From Akkermansiaceae bacterium UBA2367 (GTDB lineage: Bacteria > Verrucomicrobiota > Verrucomicrobiia > Verrucomicrobiales > DEV007), in NCBI GenBank assembly GCA_002344525.1, contig DDTJ01000028.1, positions 199,728 through 263,727 on the forward strand: DNA of 64,000 bases. Direction: 5' to 3'. Below the pieces are notes generated by a model. That model did not search any database. It had not been told where the DNA came from and saw nothing but the letters and a program-made list of their open reading frames with translations. Of this stretch, positions 18,112 through 27,999 are shown piece after piece. The translations under genes and the position numbers were made by a program. The stretch's first letter is position 1, and each line of letters begins with the position of its first letter.

Positions 18112-18960
18112 ATGGCTTTGAAAACCTTCAGACCGATCACGCCGCCGAGCCGCTACAAGCTCCTCCCCGACTTCGAGGAGATCACCGCCTCGTCGCCCGA
18201 GAAGAGCCTCTGCCGCCCCCTCAAGAAGTCGGGCGGACGGAACAACAACGGGCGCATCACCGTGCGCCACCGCGGCGGTGGCCATAAACGGAAATACCGT
18301 CTCATCGACTTCAAACGGAGCCGCCGCGACGAGGCCGCCAAGGTGCTGACCGTCGAGTACGATCCCAACCGCAGCGCCCGCATCGCCCTGGTCGAATACG
18401 CCGATGGCCAGCGCTCCTATATCCTCGCCCCGCGTGGGTTGGAGGTCGGATCGCAGGTCGCCGCTGGCGAGAAGGCCCCGATCAAGCCCGGCAACGCCCT
18501 GCCGCTCGGCAGCATCCCGACTGGCTCGACCATCCACAACGTCGAGATCACCCCCGGTCGTGGCGGCCAGATCGCCCGCAGCGCCGGCCAGAGCTGCGTC
18601 CTCTCCAACCGCGAAGGCAGCTACGCCCTCGTCAAGCTTCCCTCCGGCGAAATCCGCAAGATCCACACGAGCTGCTACGCCACCATCGGCACGGTGGGCA
18701 ACGTCCAGCACGAGCAGGTCATCAGCGGCAAGGCTGGTCGCAGCCGTTGGCTCGGCGTGCGTCCGACCGTGCGCGGCATGGCCATGAACCCTGTCGACCA
18801 CCCCAACGGCGGTGGTGAGGGCAAATCGAAATCCGGCGGTGGTCGCCAGCACCTCAAGAGTCCTTGGGGCCACACGAAGGGCCAGAAGACCCGCCAGAAA
18901 TACAAAGGCAGCGACAAGTTCATCGTCGAGCGCCGCAAGACCAAGAAGCGCCGCCGTTGA
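18112..18960 (+). CDS. rplB: Large ribosomal subunit protein uL2
   Basis: L2 is needed for subunit association and peptidyl transfer. The 282-residue product begins MALKTFRPITPPSRYK and contains GGRNNNGRITVRHRGGGHKR, the RNA-binding GSTIHNVEITPGRGGQ segment and the C-terminal VRPTVRGMAMNPVDHPNGGGEG with the key His. The reading frame is open far upstream, but ATG at 18112 is the family start. It follows rplW after 22 nt. Confidence 0.98.
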   Translation: MALKTFRPITPPSRYKLLPDFEEITASSPEKSLCRPLKKSGGRNNNGRITVRHRGGGHKRKYRLIDFKRSRRDEAAKVLTVEYDPNRSARIALVEYADGQRSYILAPRGLEVGSQVAAGEKAPIKPGNALPLGSIPTGSTIHNVEITPGRGGQIARSAGQSCVLSNREGSYALVKLPSGEIRKIHTSCYATIGTVGNVQHEQVISGKAGRSRWLGVRPTVRGMAMNPVDHPNGGGEGKSKSGGGRQHLKSPWGHTKGQKTRQKYKGSDKFIVERRKTKKRRR

Positions 18961-18999
18961 TCGCGTTGTCATCGAAATTGAATCCAGAGAAAGCAGATT

Positions 19000-19278
19000 A
19001 TGGGTCGTTCACTGAAAAAAGGTCCTTTCGTTGATCAGAAGCTCCTGATCAAGATCGACGACATGAACGCGTCGGGGCAGAAGCGCCCCATCAAGACGTG
19101 GTCGCGCCGCTCGATGATCACCCCCGACTTCGTCGGCCACACCTTCCTTGTCCACAACGGCAAGGAGTTCAACTCCGTCTTCGTGACCGAGAACATGGTC
19201 GGCCACAAGCTCGGCGAATTCTCCCTCACCCGGAAGTTCGGCGGCCACAGCGGCCACAATCCGAAGATCAAGGGTTGA
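19000..19278 (+). CDS. rpsS: Small ribosomal subunit protein uS19
   Basis: S19 pairs with S13 in the 30S head. The 92-residue product has MGRSLKKGPFVDQKLL, IKTWSRRSMITPDFVGHTF and FSLTRKFGGHSGHNPK, complete and typical. The next gene, only 14 nt downstream, is not rplV as expected but an exported coiled-coil protein. Confidence 0.98.
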   Translation: MGRSLKKGPFVDQKLLIKIDDMNASGQKRPIKTWSRRSMITPDFVGHTFLVHNGKEFNSVFVTENMVGHKLGEFSLTRKFGGHSGHNPKIKG

Positions 19279-19292
19279 TCGCCTCCCTCCGC

Positions 19293-20096
19293 ATGACGCT
19301 TCCCGCCTCCATCCTCCGCTTCCTCCGCGCCGCCTCTGTGGCTGTGGTCGCGGCTTCATGGGTTGGCGGATCGGTTGCGCAGGAGACGCCCCCCGCCGAA
19401 TCGGTCGAGGTGCGGGAGTTGCGAACCGCCCTTCAAGTGGCGCAGGAGCAGGCCGAGGCTGCCCGGAAACGGGCCGACGAAGCCGAATCACAGCGCCGCG
19501 CCCTCGTCGAGAGCCTCGCCGAGGCCGTCCGCGTCAGCGAGGAGCAGACGGTGGCGGCTCGCGAGACCGAATTGAAGCTCCAAGCCCTCGGCGTCGATCT
19601 CGTCACCCGAGACGAGAACTCCCTTGAGCAGCGCCTCCTCAAAGCTGTGCGCGACCTCGACATCGCCCAGCAGGAGCTTGACCGCCGGAGCGGTGCTATC
19701 CGCCGCCTCGCGGAATCTTTCCTCACGACTCTCAAGGCCGCTCCCCAGCTCGACAAGAAGGTGCGTGCCGAAGCCGAGGCATCCCTCGCTGCCGCGAACG
19801 CCGCCCTCGCCCCGGTCGCGGAGGCCGCCTCGGATCCCGCCGACCTTGCCCGCGCGCAGGTCGTCAGCATCGACGCCGGGATCGGCCTCGTCGTCTTCGA
19901 TGCGGGCCGCCGCAGCGGGCTCCGCGTTGGCACTCCCATCGCCGTCCTACGCGGAGATCGCCCGCTATACTCCGCCCTCGTCGTGGACGTGCGCGACACC
20001 ATCGCCGGAGCCGTCTTGCAGGACCGTCTCGCCGACGCGGGCGAGGTGGAGGTGGGCGACGGCATCCGCCTCCTTCCCGAACAGAACGCTTTATAA
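19293..20096 (+). CDS. Exported coiled-coil protein inserted in S10 operon
   Basis: A 267-residue protein lying between rpsS and rplV, where no gene normally occurs; gaps are 14 nt before and 12 nt after, so it must share their transcript. Residues ~8-29 form a signal peptide (AASVAVVAASWVGGSVAQ, predicted cleavage after Ala-Gln region). Residues ~38-160 are a heptad-like Ala/Glu/Arg coiled coil. The last ~70 residues form a beta-rich domain with Val/Gly-rich strands (GLVVFDAGRRSGLRVGTPIAVLR and ALVVDVRDTIAGAV), reminiscent of the small beta-barrel of exported coiled-coil proteins such as MreC, a resemblance only. Predicted periplasmic. No catalytic motif. Function unknown; envelope assembly is a guess from architecture. 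Confidence 0.85.
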   Translation: MTLPASILRFLRAASVAVVAASWVGGSVAQETPPAESVEVRELRTALQVAQEQAEAARKRADEAESQRRALVESLAEAVRVSEEQTVAARETELKLQALGVDLVTRDENSLEQRLLKAVRDLDIAQQELDRRSGAIRRLAESFLTTLKAAPQLDKKVRAEAEASLAAANAALAPVAEAASDPADLARAQVVSIDAGIGLVVFDAGRRSGLRVGTPIAVLRGDRPLYSALVVDVRDTIAGAVLQDRLADAGEVEVGDGIRLLPEQNAL

Positions 20097-20108
20097 CCAC
20101 CCAGCAAC

Positions 20109-20828
20109 ATGGACGTCACCTCGACTTACAAAAACGCCCGCATCTCCGCTCGCAAGGCCCGCGACGTGGCTCGCGAGATCCAGGGCTTGCCCGTCTCCGC
20201 CGCGCTCGACCTCCTCGCCTTCACCCCGCGCAAGGGCGCCCGGCTCTTCCAGAAGACGATGAAGACCGCCTTGGCCGATGCCGAGAACAATTTCGAGCTT
20301 TCCGTCGAGGGACTCGTCGTGAAGAGCGCCGTCGTCGGCGAAGGCCCCACCTTGAAGCGCTTCAAGGCGCGGGCGCGTGGCTCCGCCGCCTCCATCCGCA
20401 AGCGCACCAGCCACCTCACCGTGGTCCTCACCGACGAGGAGGCCTCCCAGGAGCCGAAGGCGAAGAAGGCCCCCCGCGCCGCCAAGGCGGAGAAATCCGG
20501 GAAGGCTCCGGCGAAGGTGAAGGCCGATGCCGTGGAAACCGCACCGAAATCCGCCGCTTCCAGCAGCCCGAGGCTTGACGAAGCCCGTGGAATGGTCTAT
20601 GACTCCCCCCCCGCCGAGACCGACGACCTGAAATTGATCAGTGGCGTCGGCCCGGTCCTTGAGGAGAAGCTCAACGCTGTCGGTATCTACCGATTCGAGC
20701 AGATCGCGAACTGGACCGAACGGAACGTCGAGGAGTTCGAGGAGCTTCTTTCCTTCAAAGGACGAGTCGAGCGGGAAAACTGGATCAGCCAGGCGAAGGA
20801 GCTTTCCGAAGGGAAGGCAGGGAATTGA
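20109..20828 (+). CDS. rplV: Ribosomal protein uL22 fused to helix-hairpin-helix domain
   Basis: Residues 1-~112 are a standard L22 (ARISARKARDVAREIQGLPV, ENNFELSVEGLVV, RARGSAASIRKRTSHLTVVL), which lines the exit tunnel. A Lys/Ala/Pro linker (~115-160) leads to a C-terminal domain (~172-235) with ISGVGPVLEEKLNAVGIYRF, EQIANWT and FKGRVERENW. This is the helix-hairpin-helix module known as a tail on L21 in some Alphaproteobacteria and on some NuoE proteins. The whole is 239 residues against the usual ~110. The L22 region is intact, so the fusion is presumably functional. The tail's solvent-exposed position on the ribosome and nucleic-acid binding are inference. Confidence 0.93.
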   Translation: MDVTSTYKNARISARKARDVAREIQGLPVSAALDLLAFTPRKGARLFQKTMKTALADAENNFELSVEGLVVKSAVVGEGPTLKRFKARARGSAASIRKRTSHLTVVLTDEEASQEPKAKKAPRAAKAEKSGKAPAKVKADAVETAPKSAASSSPRLDEARGMVYDSPPAETDDLKLISGVGPVLEEKLNAVGIYRFEQIANWTERNVEEFEELLSFKGRVERENWISQAKELSEGKAGN

Positions 20829-20852
20829 TCCGACCAACAACGCATTTCCATT

Positions 20853-21560
20853 ATGGGACAAAAAGTACATCCGATCGGTTTCCGGCTCGCCGTGAGCAAG
20901 GACTGGCAGTCGCGCTGGTACGCCCCGCAGGGCGACTACGCGAGCCAGCTTCACGCGGACCTCAAAGTCCGCCGCTACCTTGAGAGCCGCCTCCAGAAAG
21001 GTGCCGTCTCCCGAGTCGTCATCGAGCGCGCTTGGAACAGCGTCCGCGTCACCCTCCACACCTCCCGTCCCGGTCTCATCATCGGGAAGCGCGGCAAGGA
21101 CATCGAGGACATGACCGCCGACATCAGCCGCATCTGCAATGGTGCCCAGGTCAAGATCGACATCCACGAGATCCGCCAGCCCGAACTCGACTCCGCATGG
21201 GTCGCCGCCCAAGTCGCCACTCAATTGGAGCGCCGCGTCTCCTTCCGCCGCGCCATGAAGCGCGCCATCCAGACGGCCATGGACTTCGGCGCCGAAGGCA
21301 TCCGTATCCGCGCCGCCGGACGTCTCGGTGGAGCCGACATCGCCCGTGCCGAAGCCTATCGCGAGGGCAAGGTGCCGCTCCAGACCCTCCGTGTCCCCAT
21401 CGACTACGGCTTCGCCGAGGCCGAGACCACTTGGGGCATCATCGGCGTCAAAGTTTGGATCACGAAAAAGGACGAAGTCCCCGGCGAAGGCAACAAGCGC
21501 CCCCGTCGCGAGGGTGGCCACCGTGGCCAAGGAGGCCCCCGTCCCGCCCGCCGCGACTGA
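20853..21560 (+). CDS. rpsC: Small ribosomal subunit protein uS3
   Basis: S3 forms part of the mRNA entry channel and has helicase activity with S4. The 235-residue product starts MGQKVHPIGFRLAV, has the KH domain VRVTLHTSRPGLIIGKRGKD and the C-terminal domain GRLGGADIARAEAYREGKVPLQTLR and WGIIGVKVWI. A basic Gly/Arg-rich tail closes the protein. Gap to rplV is 24 nt. Confidence 0.98.
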   Translation: MGQKVHPIGFRLAVSKDWQSRWYAPQGDYASQLHADLKVRRYLESRLQKGAVSRVVIERAWNSVRVTLHTSRPGLIIGKRGKDIEDMTADISRICNGAQVKIDIHEIRQPELDSAWVAAQVATQLERRVSFRRAMKRAIQTAMDFGAEGIRIRAAGRLGGADIARAEAYREGKVPLQTLRVPIDYGFAEAETTWGIIGVKVWITKKDEVPGEGNKRPRREGGHRGQGGPRPARRD

Positions 21561-21614
21561 TCCGTCGGCCCTTGATCCCCACCGAAACCTTCCCAACACC
21601 ACAGGAGAGAAGCC

Positions 21615-22031
21615 ATGCCCCTGATCCCCAAACGAGTGAAATTCCGCAAGACCCACCGCGGCAGCCGCGCCGGCAACGCCACGCGAGGCACCAAGGTGAG
21701 CTTCGGCGAATTCGGCCTGCAATGCCTCGGGCGCGGCTGGATCACGAACCGCCAGATCGAATCGTGCCGTATTTCGATCAACCGCCACCTCAAACGGAAG
21801 GGCAAGGTCTGGATTCGCATTTTCCCGCACAAGCCCATCACCGCCCGCCCGCCCGAAACCCGGATGGGGAAGGGGAAAGGCCCCGTCGACGCTTGGGTCG
21901 CCGTCGTCCGCCCCGGCACGATGATGTTCGAAATCTCCGGCGTGCCGGAGTCCGCCGCGAAAGAGGCGCTCCGCCTCGCCTCCAACAAGCTCGGGATCCG
22001 CTGCCGCTTCGTGCGCCGCGTCGAGCAATGA
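21615..22031 (+). CDS. rplP: Large ribosomal subunit protein uL16
   Basis: L16 organises the A-site side of the 50S subunit. The 138-residue product has MPLIPKRVKFRKTHRG, the basic WITNRQIESCRISINRHLKR stretch and the KPITARPPETRMGKGKGPVDAW loop. An ACAGGAGAG ribosome-binding site precedes the ATG. Complete and of normal length. Confidence 0.98.
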   Translation: MPLIPKRVKFRKTHRGSRAGNATRGTKVSFGEFGLQCLGRGWITNRQIESCRISINRHLKRKGKVWIRIFPHKPITARPPETRMGKGKGPVDAWVAVVRPGTMMFEISGVPESAAKEALRLASNKLGIRCRFVRRVEQ

Positions 22032-22056
22032 TCCGAACCTCCGCCCACCCATCCAG

Positions 22057-22260
22057 ATGTCCAAATCCAGCAAGAAACTGAGCGAGTTGACCGTCGACGA
22101 ACTGGCGGCGCGTCGTCGCGAGCTCAAGGAGGAATCCCTCATGCTCCGCGTCCAGCAGGAGGCCGGCCAGCTTGAGAACCCCGCCCGTCTCCGCCTCGCC
22201 CGCCGCGAGGTCGCCCGCATCGAAACCATCCTCACCGCGAAACGCGCCGGACAAGCCTGA
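22057..22260 (+). CDS. rpmC: Large ribosomal subunit protein uL29
   Basis: L29 lies at the tunnel exit beside L23. The 67-residue product is a two-helix protein: SELTVDELAARRRELKEES, then ARLRLARREVARIETIL. The N-terminus is slightly Ser/Lys-rich. It follows rplP after 25 nt in the normal order. Confidence 0.96.
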   Translation: MSKSSKKLSELTVDELAARRRELKEESLMLRVQQEAGQLENPARLRLARREVARIETILTAKRAGQA

Positions 22261-22293
22261 TCCACCCGCCAACCTTTCCCATTTTCCAATCAG

Positions 22294-22566
22294 ATGAGCG
22301 AGTCAGAAGAGAGCCAGAGCGCGACCGGGTTGCGCAAGACCCGCGTGGGCGTGGTCACGTCCGACGCCATGCAGAAGACCATCGTGGTCGAAGTGCGCCG
22401 CCGCGTCCCGCACCCCCGCTTCAAGAAGATCGTGAAGCGGACCTCCACCTTCTTCGCCCACGACGAGAACGGCGAGGCGAAAGTGGGCGACCGCGTTCTC
22501 ATCGAAGAGACTCGGCCGCTGAGCAAGAAGAAGCGCTGGCAGTTGAAGGAGATCCTCTCCCACTGA
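22294..22566 (+). CDS. rpsQ: Small ribosomal subunit protein uS17
   Basis: S17 binds 16S rRNA early in assembly. The 90-residue product has the OB-fold signature RKTRVGVVTSDAMQKTIVVEV (start of strand 1), HPRFKKIVKRTSTFFAHDE and VGDRVLIEETRPLSKKKRW. About ten extra acidic residues precede the conserved start. Complete. Confidence 0.97.
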   Translation: MSESEESQSATGLRKTRVGVVTSDAMQKTIVVEVRRRVPHPRFKKIVKRTSTFFAHDENGEAKVGDRVLIEETRPLSKKKRWQLKEILSH

Positions 22567-22617
22567 GAACACCACCCCGCGTCCCCGAACGGAATTTCCC
22601 AACCCCATTTCCCAGCC

Positions 22618-22983
22618 ATGATCCAGATGGAATCCAAGGTGCAGGTGGCCGACAACACCGGTGCCCGCGTCGCCAAAATGATCGGTGTGATCGGCACCCG
22701 CTCCCGCCACGCCCGCGTCGGGGACATCGTCACCGCGCACATCCGCGAGTCCATCCCGACCGCGAACGTGAAGAAGGGCGACGTCGTCCGCGCCGTGGTG
22801 GTGCGCACCGCCGCCCCCATCCGCCGGACCGACGGCTCGGTCTTGCGCTTCGACAACAACGCCATCGTCATCATCGACAAGGACAAGAACCCCAAGGGCA
22901 CCCGCATTTTCGGACCCGTCGCCCGCGAACTCCGCGAGAAGAACTTCATGAAGATCGTCTCCCTCGCTCCCGAGGTCCTCTAA
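22618..22983 (+). CDS. rplN: Large ribosomal subunit protein uL14
   Basis: L14 lies at the subunit interface and contacts L19 and RsfS. The 121-residue product has MIQMESKVQVADNTGAR, VVRTAAPIRRTDGSVLRFD, and KGTRIFGPVARELREKNFMKI. Length is standard. The upstream region lacks a purine-rich ribosome-binding site, as for several genes in the cluster. Confidence 0.98.
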   Translation: MIQMESKVQVADNTGARVAKMIGVIGTRSRHARVGDIVTAHIRESIPTANVKKGDVVRAVVVRTAAPIRRTDGSVLRFDNNAIVIIDKDKNPKGTRIFGPVARELREKNFMKIVSLAPEVL

Positions 22984-23012
22984 CTTTCATTCCAAGCATC
23001 CCACCGGCAGCC

Positions 23013-23255
23013 ATGGCCAAGCGAATCAAAACCCATGTCAAGAAGGGCGACGAAGTCGTCGTCATCTCCGGCAACCACAAAGGGGAGACGGGCAAGGTCC
23101 TCCAGGTCTTCCCGACGAAGTCCCAAGTGCTCGTCGAGGGCGTCCGTATCATCAAGAAGGCGGTCAAGCCCAGCCAGGACCGCCCCGAGGGCGGCTTCGC
23201 CGAGAAGGAGGGCCCCATCCACATCTCCAACGTGAAGCTGGCGGTCGCCAAGTGA
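23013..23255 (+). CDS. rplX: Large ribosomal subunit protein uL24
   Basis: L24 is an early 50S assembly protein with a KOW fold. The 80-residue product contains KKGDEVVVISGNHKGETGKV and VEGVRIIKKAVKPSQ, followed by GGFAEKEGPIHISNV. It is short, at about the minimum family length. Neighbours rplN and rplE are in standard order. Confidence 0.97.
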   Translation: MAKRIKTHVKKGDEVVVISGNHKGETGKVLQVFPTKSQVLVEGVRIIKKAVKPSQDRPEGGFAEKEGPIHISNVKLAVAK

Positions 23256-23295
23256 TTTCACCCCATCGAGGAATTCAGCCCTATTTTTCAAGACA

Positions 23296-23853
23296 ATGGA
23301 ACCCGCGCTCAAGTCGGTCTACAAGCAGAAGGCCGTGCCCGGCCTGAAGGAGAAGTTCGCCTACGACAACGTCCACCGCATCCCGGTGATCGAGAAGGTC
23401 GTGCTCAACGTCGGCTTCGGGAAGGCCGAGGACCGCAAGGCCGCCTCCGAGGCGGTGATCGAGGATCTAGGCAAGATCACCGGCCAGCGCGCCGTCGCGA
23501 CGAAGGCCCGCAACGCTATCTCGAACTTCAAGCTCCGCGCCGGTGATACCATCGGTGCCCGCGTCACCTTGCGTGGTGCCCGCATGTGGGAGTTCCTCGA
23601 CCGTTTCATCAACGTCGCCGCCCCCACCATTCGCGACTTCCGCGGCCTTCCGACGAAGTCCTTCGACGGGCGCGGCAACTACACCTGCGGCATCGCTGAC
23701 CACACCATCTTCCCCGAAATCGAGATCGACAAGGTGACCCGCACCATCGGCTTCGACTTCACCATCGTGACCACCGCCAAGACCGACAACGAGGCCCGCG
23801 AGCTGCTGAAGCTGCTCGGCTTCCCCTTCCGCAAGTCCGGCGCCTCCGCCTGA
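23296..23853 (+). CDS. rplE: Large ribosomal subunit protein uL5
   Basis: L5 binds 5S rRNA and the P-site tRNA. The 185-residue product has the start region MEPALKSVYKQKAVPGLKEK, IEKVVLNVGFG, GITGQ-like KITGQRAVATKARNAIS, LRGARMWEFLDRFIN and GNYTCGIADHTIFPEI. Complete. rpsN, normally next, is absent: only 35 nt separate it from rpsH. Confidence 0.98.
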   Translation: MEPALKSVYKQKAVPGLKEKFAYDNVHRIPVIEKVVLNVGFGKAEDRKAASEAVIEDLGKITGQRAVATKARNAISNFKLRAGDTIGARVTLRGARMWEFLDRFINVAAPTIRDFRGLPTKSFDGRGNYTCGIADHTIFPEIEIDKVTRTIGFDFTIVTTAKTDNEARELLKLLGFPFRKSGASA

Positions 23854-23888
23854 ACCCGCCTTTTTCCCGCATCCACCCACCGGAACCC

Positions 23889-24287
23889 ATGGCCGCCCTG
23901 ACCGATCCCATCTCCGATTTTCTCTCCCGTTTCAAGAACGCCACCTTGGCGCACAAGGAGGACTTCACCGCCCCCTACTCGAAAGTGAAGGAGGAGATCG
24001 CCCGCATCCTCAAGGAGGAGGGCTACCTCTGGTCTTTCGAGAAGACTGGCGAAGGCACTCGTGCCCAGATCAAGGCCAAGCCCCGCTACGCCGGCAACAC
24101 CCCCGCATTGAAAAACCTCAAGCGCGTCAGCCGCCCTGGTCTGCGCCGCTATGTCGGTTGCGAGGACATCCCCAAGGTTCTCGGAGGCATGGGCATCGCC
24201 ATCGTCTCCACGCCGAAAGGGATCATGGCCGGCCACACCGCCCGCAAGCACAAGCTCGGCGGCGAACTTCTCGCCCTTGTCTGGTGA
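23889..24287 (+). CDS. rpsH: Small ribosomal subunit protein uS8
   Basis: S8 binds helix 21 of 16S rRNA and, in E. coli, represses the spc operon. The 132-residue product has LTDPISDFLSRFKNATLAHK, KNLKRVSRPGLRRYVG and GMGIAIVSTPKGIMAGHTAR, close to the canonical STSKGVMTD motif. It directly follows rplE because S14 is missing here. Confidence 0.97.
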   Translation: MAALTDPISDFLSRFKNATLAHKEDFTAPYSKVKEEIARILKEEGYLWSFEKTGEGTRAQIKAKPRYAGNTPALKNLKRVSRPGLRRYVGCEDIPKVLGGMGIAIVSTPKGIMAGHTARKHKLGGELLALVW

Positions 24288-24326
24288 GGACCGCCTCGAA
24301 CCCGAATTTCCAAACACCGCACCACC

Positions 24327-24869
24327 ATGTCGCGCATCGGTAAAAAGCAGATACCTCTCCCGGAGAAAGTGGAGATCAACGTCCAAGGAGGCCGGGAGGT
24401 CTCCGTGAAGGGACCGAAGGGGCAGCTCCAGTGGACCCTGCCCGGCGGGCTCGGCATCGAGCAGGAGGACGGCACCCTGACCGTCACCCGCAGCTCGGAG
24501 GAGCGCGAGCTCCGCGCCATGCACGGCACCGCCCGCAGTCTCGTCGCGAACATGGTCGAGGGCGTCGTAAAAGGCTTCACCAAGGAGCTTGAGATCATCG
24601 GCGTCGGCTTCCGCGCCGCCGTCAAGGGCAAGGCCCTCGACCTCAGCCTCGGCTTTTCCCATCCCGTGCTCCATCCCATCCCCGAAGGCATCGCCGTGAC
24701 CGTCGAAGGCAACACGAACATCAAGATCGAGGGGATCGACAAGCAGCTCGTCGGCCAGTTTGCCGCCGATGTGCGCTCCTATTATCCGCCCGAACCCTAC
24801 AAGGGCAAAGGCGTCCGCTACAAGGGCGAGAAAGTGCGCCGCAAGCAAGGCAAGAGCGTCAAACGATAA
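24327..24869 (+). CDS. rplF: Large ribosomal subunit protein uL6
   Basis: L6 sits near the factor-binding site of the 50S subunit. The 180-residue product has MSRIGKKQIPLPEKVEI, MHGTARSLVANMVEGV, and the signature PEPYKGKGVRYKGEKVRRKQG at the C-terminus. Length is typical. It lies between rpsH and rplR. Confidence 0.98.
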   Translation: MSRIGKKQIPLPEKVEINVQGGREVSVKGPKGQLQWTLPGGLGIEQEDGTLTVTRSSEERELRAMHGTARSLVANMVEGVVKGFTKELEIIGVGFRAAVKGKALDLSLGFSHPVLHPIPEGIAVTVEGNTNIKIEGIDKQLVGQFAADVRSYYPPEPYKGKGVRYKGEKVRRKQGKSVKR

Positions 24870-24892
24870 TTCATCACCGCGAGGAACCACCC

Positions 24893-25249
24893 ATGAGTCT
24901 CCACATCCGCAAGCAGGCCCGCGCCAAGGTGCGCGTCCGCATCCGCAAGAAGATCGCCGGCACGGCGGAGCGCCCCCGCCTCGCCGTCCACTTCTCCAAC
25001 CAGAACGTCTACGCCCAAGTCATCGACGACGCCAGCGGGCGCACCCTTGCCGCCGCCTCCACCCTCGACAAGGGGATTTCGGCGAAGGGCGCGAACCAGG
25101 CCGCCGCCGCCAAAGTGGGCGAGACCGTCGCCAAGAAGGCCAAGGCGGCCGGCCTCGATGCCGTCGTCTTCGACCGGGGTGGCTTCCAATACCATGGCAA
25201 GGTGAAAGCCCTCGCCGACGCGGCCCGCGAGGCTGGACTCAACTTCTGA
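24893..25249 (+). CDS. rplR: Large ribosomal subunit protein uL18
   Basis: L18 mediates 5S rRNA attachment. The 118-residue product has RVRIRKKIAGTAERPRLAVH, FSNQNVYAQVIDD and the C-terminal FDRGGFQYHGKVKALADAAR, all diagnostic. A GAGG box lies before the ATG. Gap to rpsE is 10 nt. Confidence 0.98.
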   Translation: MSLHIRKQARAKVRVRIRKKIAGTAERPRLAVHFSNQNVYAQVIDDASGRTLAAASTLDKGISAKGANQAAAAKVGETVAKKAKAAGLDAVVFDRGGFQYHGKVKALADAAREAGLNF

Positions 25250-25259
25250 CGACCGATCT

Positions 25260-25922
25260 ATGAGCGACGAAATTCCGAACGAAGCCGCCGTCGAGGCTGC
25301 CACCGACGAACTCCTTGAGTCCGCTGCCCTTGAGGCTGCCGCCGAGAGCGAGGCCACCGAGGCTCCCGCCGCCTTCGACAAGCTGGAGAAGGCGCACGAG
25401 CGCCTCCGCGCCAGTTCGCCCGAGTCCTTCCGCGAGGTTTCGGAAAACACTTTCGAAAAGGTGGTCCACATCAACCGCTGCTCCAAGGTCGTGAAAGGCG
25501 GACGCCGCTTCAGCTTCAGCGCCCTCGTCGTGAGCGGCGACCGCGAAGGCCGCGTCGGCTTCGGCTTCGGCAAGGCCCAGGAGGTCTCCGAGTGCATCAA
25601 GAAGTCCAGCGAGGCTTCGAAGAAGCAGATGCTCGCGGTGAACATCACCCACAACACCATCCCCCATCCCGTCATCGGCGAGCACGGTGGTGCCCGCGTC
25701 CTCCTCTTCCCCGCCTCGCCCGGCACCGGGCTCATCGCGGGTGGCGGCGTCCGTGCCGTCGTCGAGGCGGCGGGGATCAAGGACATCCTCGCCAAGTCGC
25801 AAGGCTCTAACAATCCCGCCAACGTCGTCAAGGCGACCCTTGAGGCCCTCGCGCAACTTCGCACCAAGGAGCAGATCTATTCCGTCCGTGGCAAGCGCCT
25901 CGCCGAGAAGAAAGCCCTTTAA
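25260..25922 (+). CDS. rpsE: Small ribosomal subunit protein uS5 with acidic N-extension
   Basis: S5 helps secure translational fidelity. The 220-residue product is longer than the usual ~165 because of a ~60-residue Ala/Glu-rich N-terminus; the ribosomal part starts near VVHINRCSKVVKGGRRFSFS and includes GFGKAQEV, HNTIPHPVIGEHGGARVLL and the C-terminal GSNNPANVVKATLEAL. The extension is highly acidic, unusual for an RNA-binding protein. rpmD (L30) does not follow; rplO begins 27 nt after. Confidence 0.96.
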   Translation: MSDEIPNEAAVEAATDELLESAALEAAAESEATEAPAAFDKLEKAHERLRASSPESFREVSENTFEKVVHINRCSKVVKGGRRFSFSALVVSGDREGRVGFGFGKAQEVSECIKKSSEASKKQMLAVNITHNTIPHPVIGEHGGARVLLFPASPGTGLIAGGGVRAVVEAAGIKDILAKSQGSNNPANVVKATLEALAQLRTKEQIYSVRGKRLAEKKAL

Positions 25923-25949
25923 CCGTCCCTCCACCGGAATCCCAGCTTC

Positions 25950-26396
25950 ATGAAACTCCACGAATTGAAACCCACCCCCGGTTCGAAGCATCGCCGCAAG
26001 CGACTCGGTCGCGGCGAGAGCTCCGGCCTTGGCAAGACCTCCGGCAAGGGGCACAAGGGCCAGAAGGCGCGCGCCGGGGCCTCCATCCGCCCCGGTTTCG
26101 AGGGTGGCCAGATGCCCATCGCCCGTCGTCTGCCCAAGAAGGGCTTCAACAACGCGCAGTTCAAGACCCGTTACGCCGTCGTCAATCTCGCCACGTTGGA
26201 GGCGAAGTTCGCCGACGGTGACGAGGTGAACGAGGCCACCCTCCGCGCCGCTGGCCTCGTCAAAGGGGTCTGGGACGGGGTCAAGCTGCTCGCCAACGGC
26301 GATCTCACCCGGAAGCTCACCGTGTCCGTCGACAAGGTGTCGGTCGCGGCGAAGGAGAAAATCGAAAAAGCGGGCGGCAGCGTCGCCGAATCGTGA
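25950..26396 (+). CDS. rplO: Large ribosomal subunit protein uL15
   Basis: L15 is a late 50S assembly protein. The 148-residue product has LHELKPTPGSKHRRKRLGRG, GLGKTSGKGHKGQKAR and RPGFEGGQMPIARRLPKKGF. The stop codon region overlaps the possible GTG start of the secY frame (26393), but the likelier secY start is 26453. Confidence 0.97.
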   Translation: MKLHELKPTPGSKHRRKRLGRGESSGLGKTSGKGHKGQKARAGASIRPGFEGGQMPIARRLPKKGFNNAQFKTRYAVVNLATLEAKFADGDEVNEATLRAAGLVKGVWDGVKLLANGDLTRKLTVSVDKVSVAAKEKIEKAGGSVAES

Positions 26397-26452
26397 GCGA
26401 GCGCGGCCCGCCCGCCTCCCGTCCCGCCGGTTCCCTCCTCCCGCCATTCCCG

Positions 26453-27967
<1,515 letters not shown>

Positions 27968-27999
27968 TCCGGAACCCCCTCCGTCTCCTCGCGGCCCGC

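Noticed and set aside
20091..22289. Minus-strand ORF of 732 residues
   Set aside because: Antisense to rplV, rpsC, rplP and rpmC, all certain ribosomal genes.
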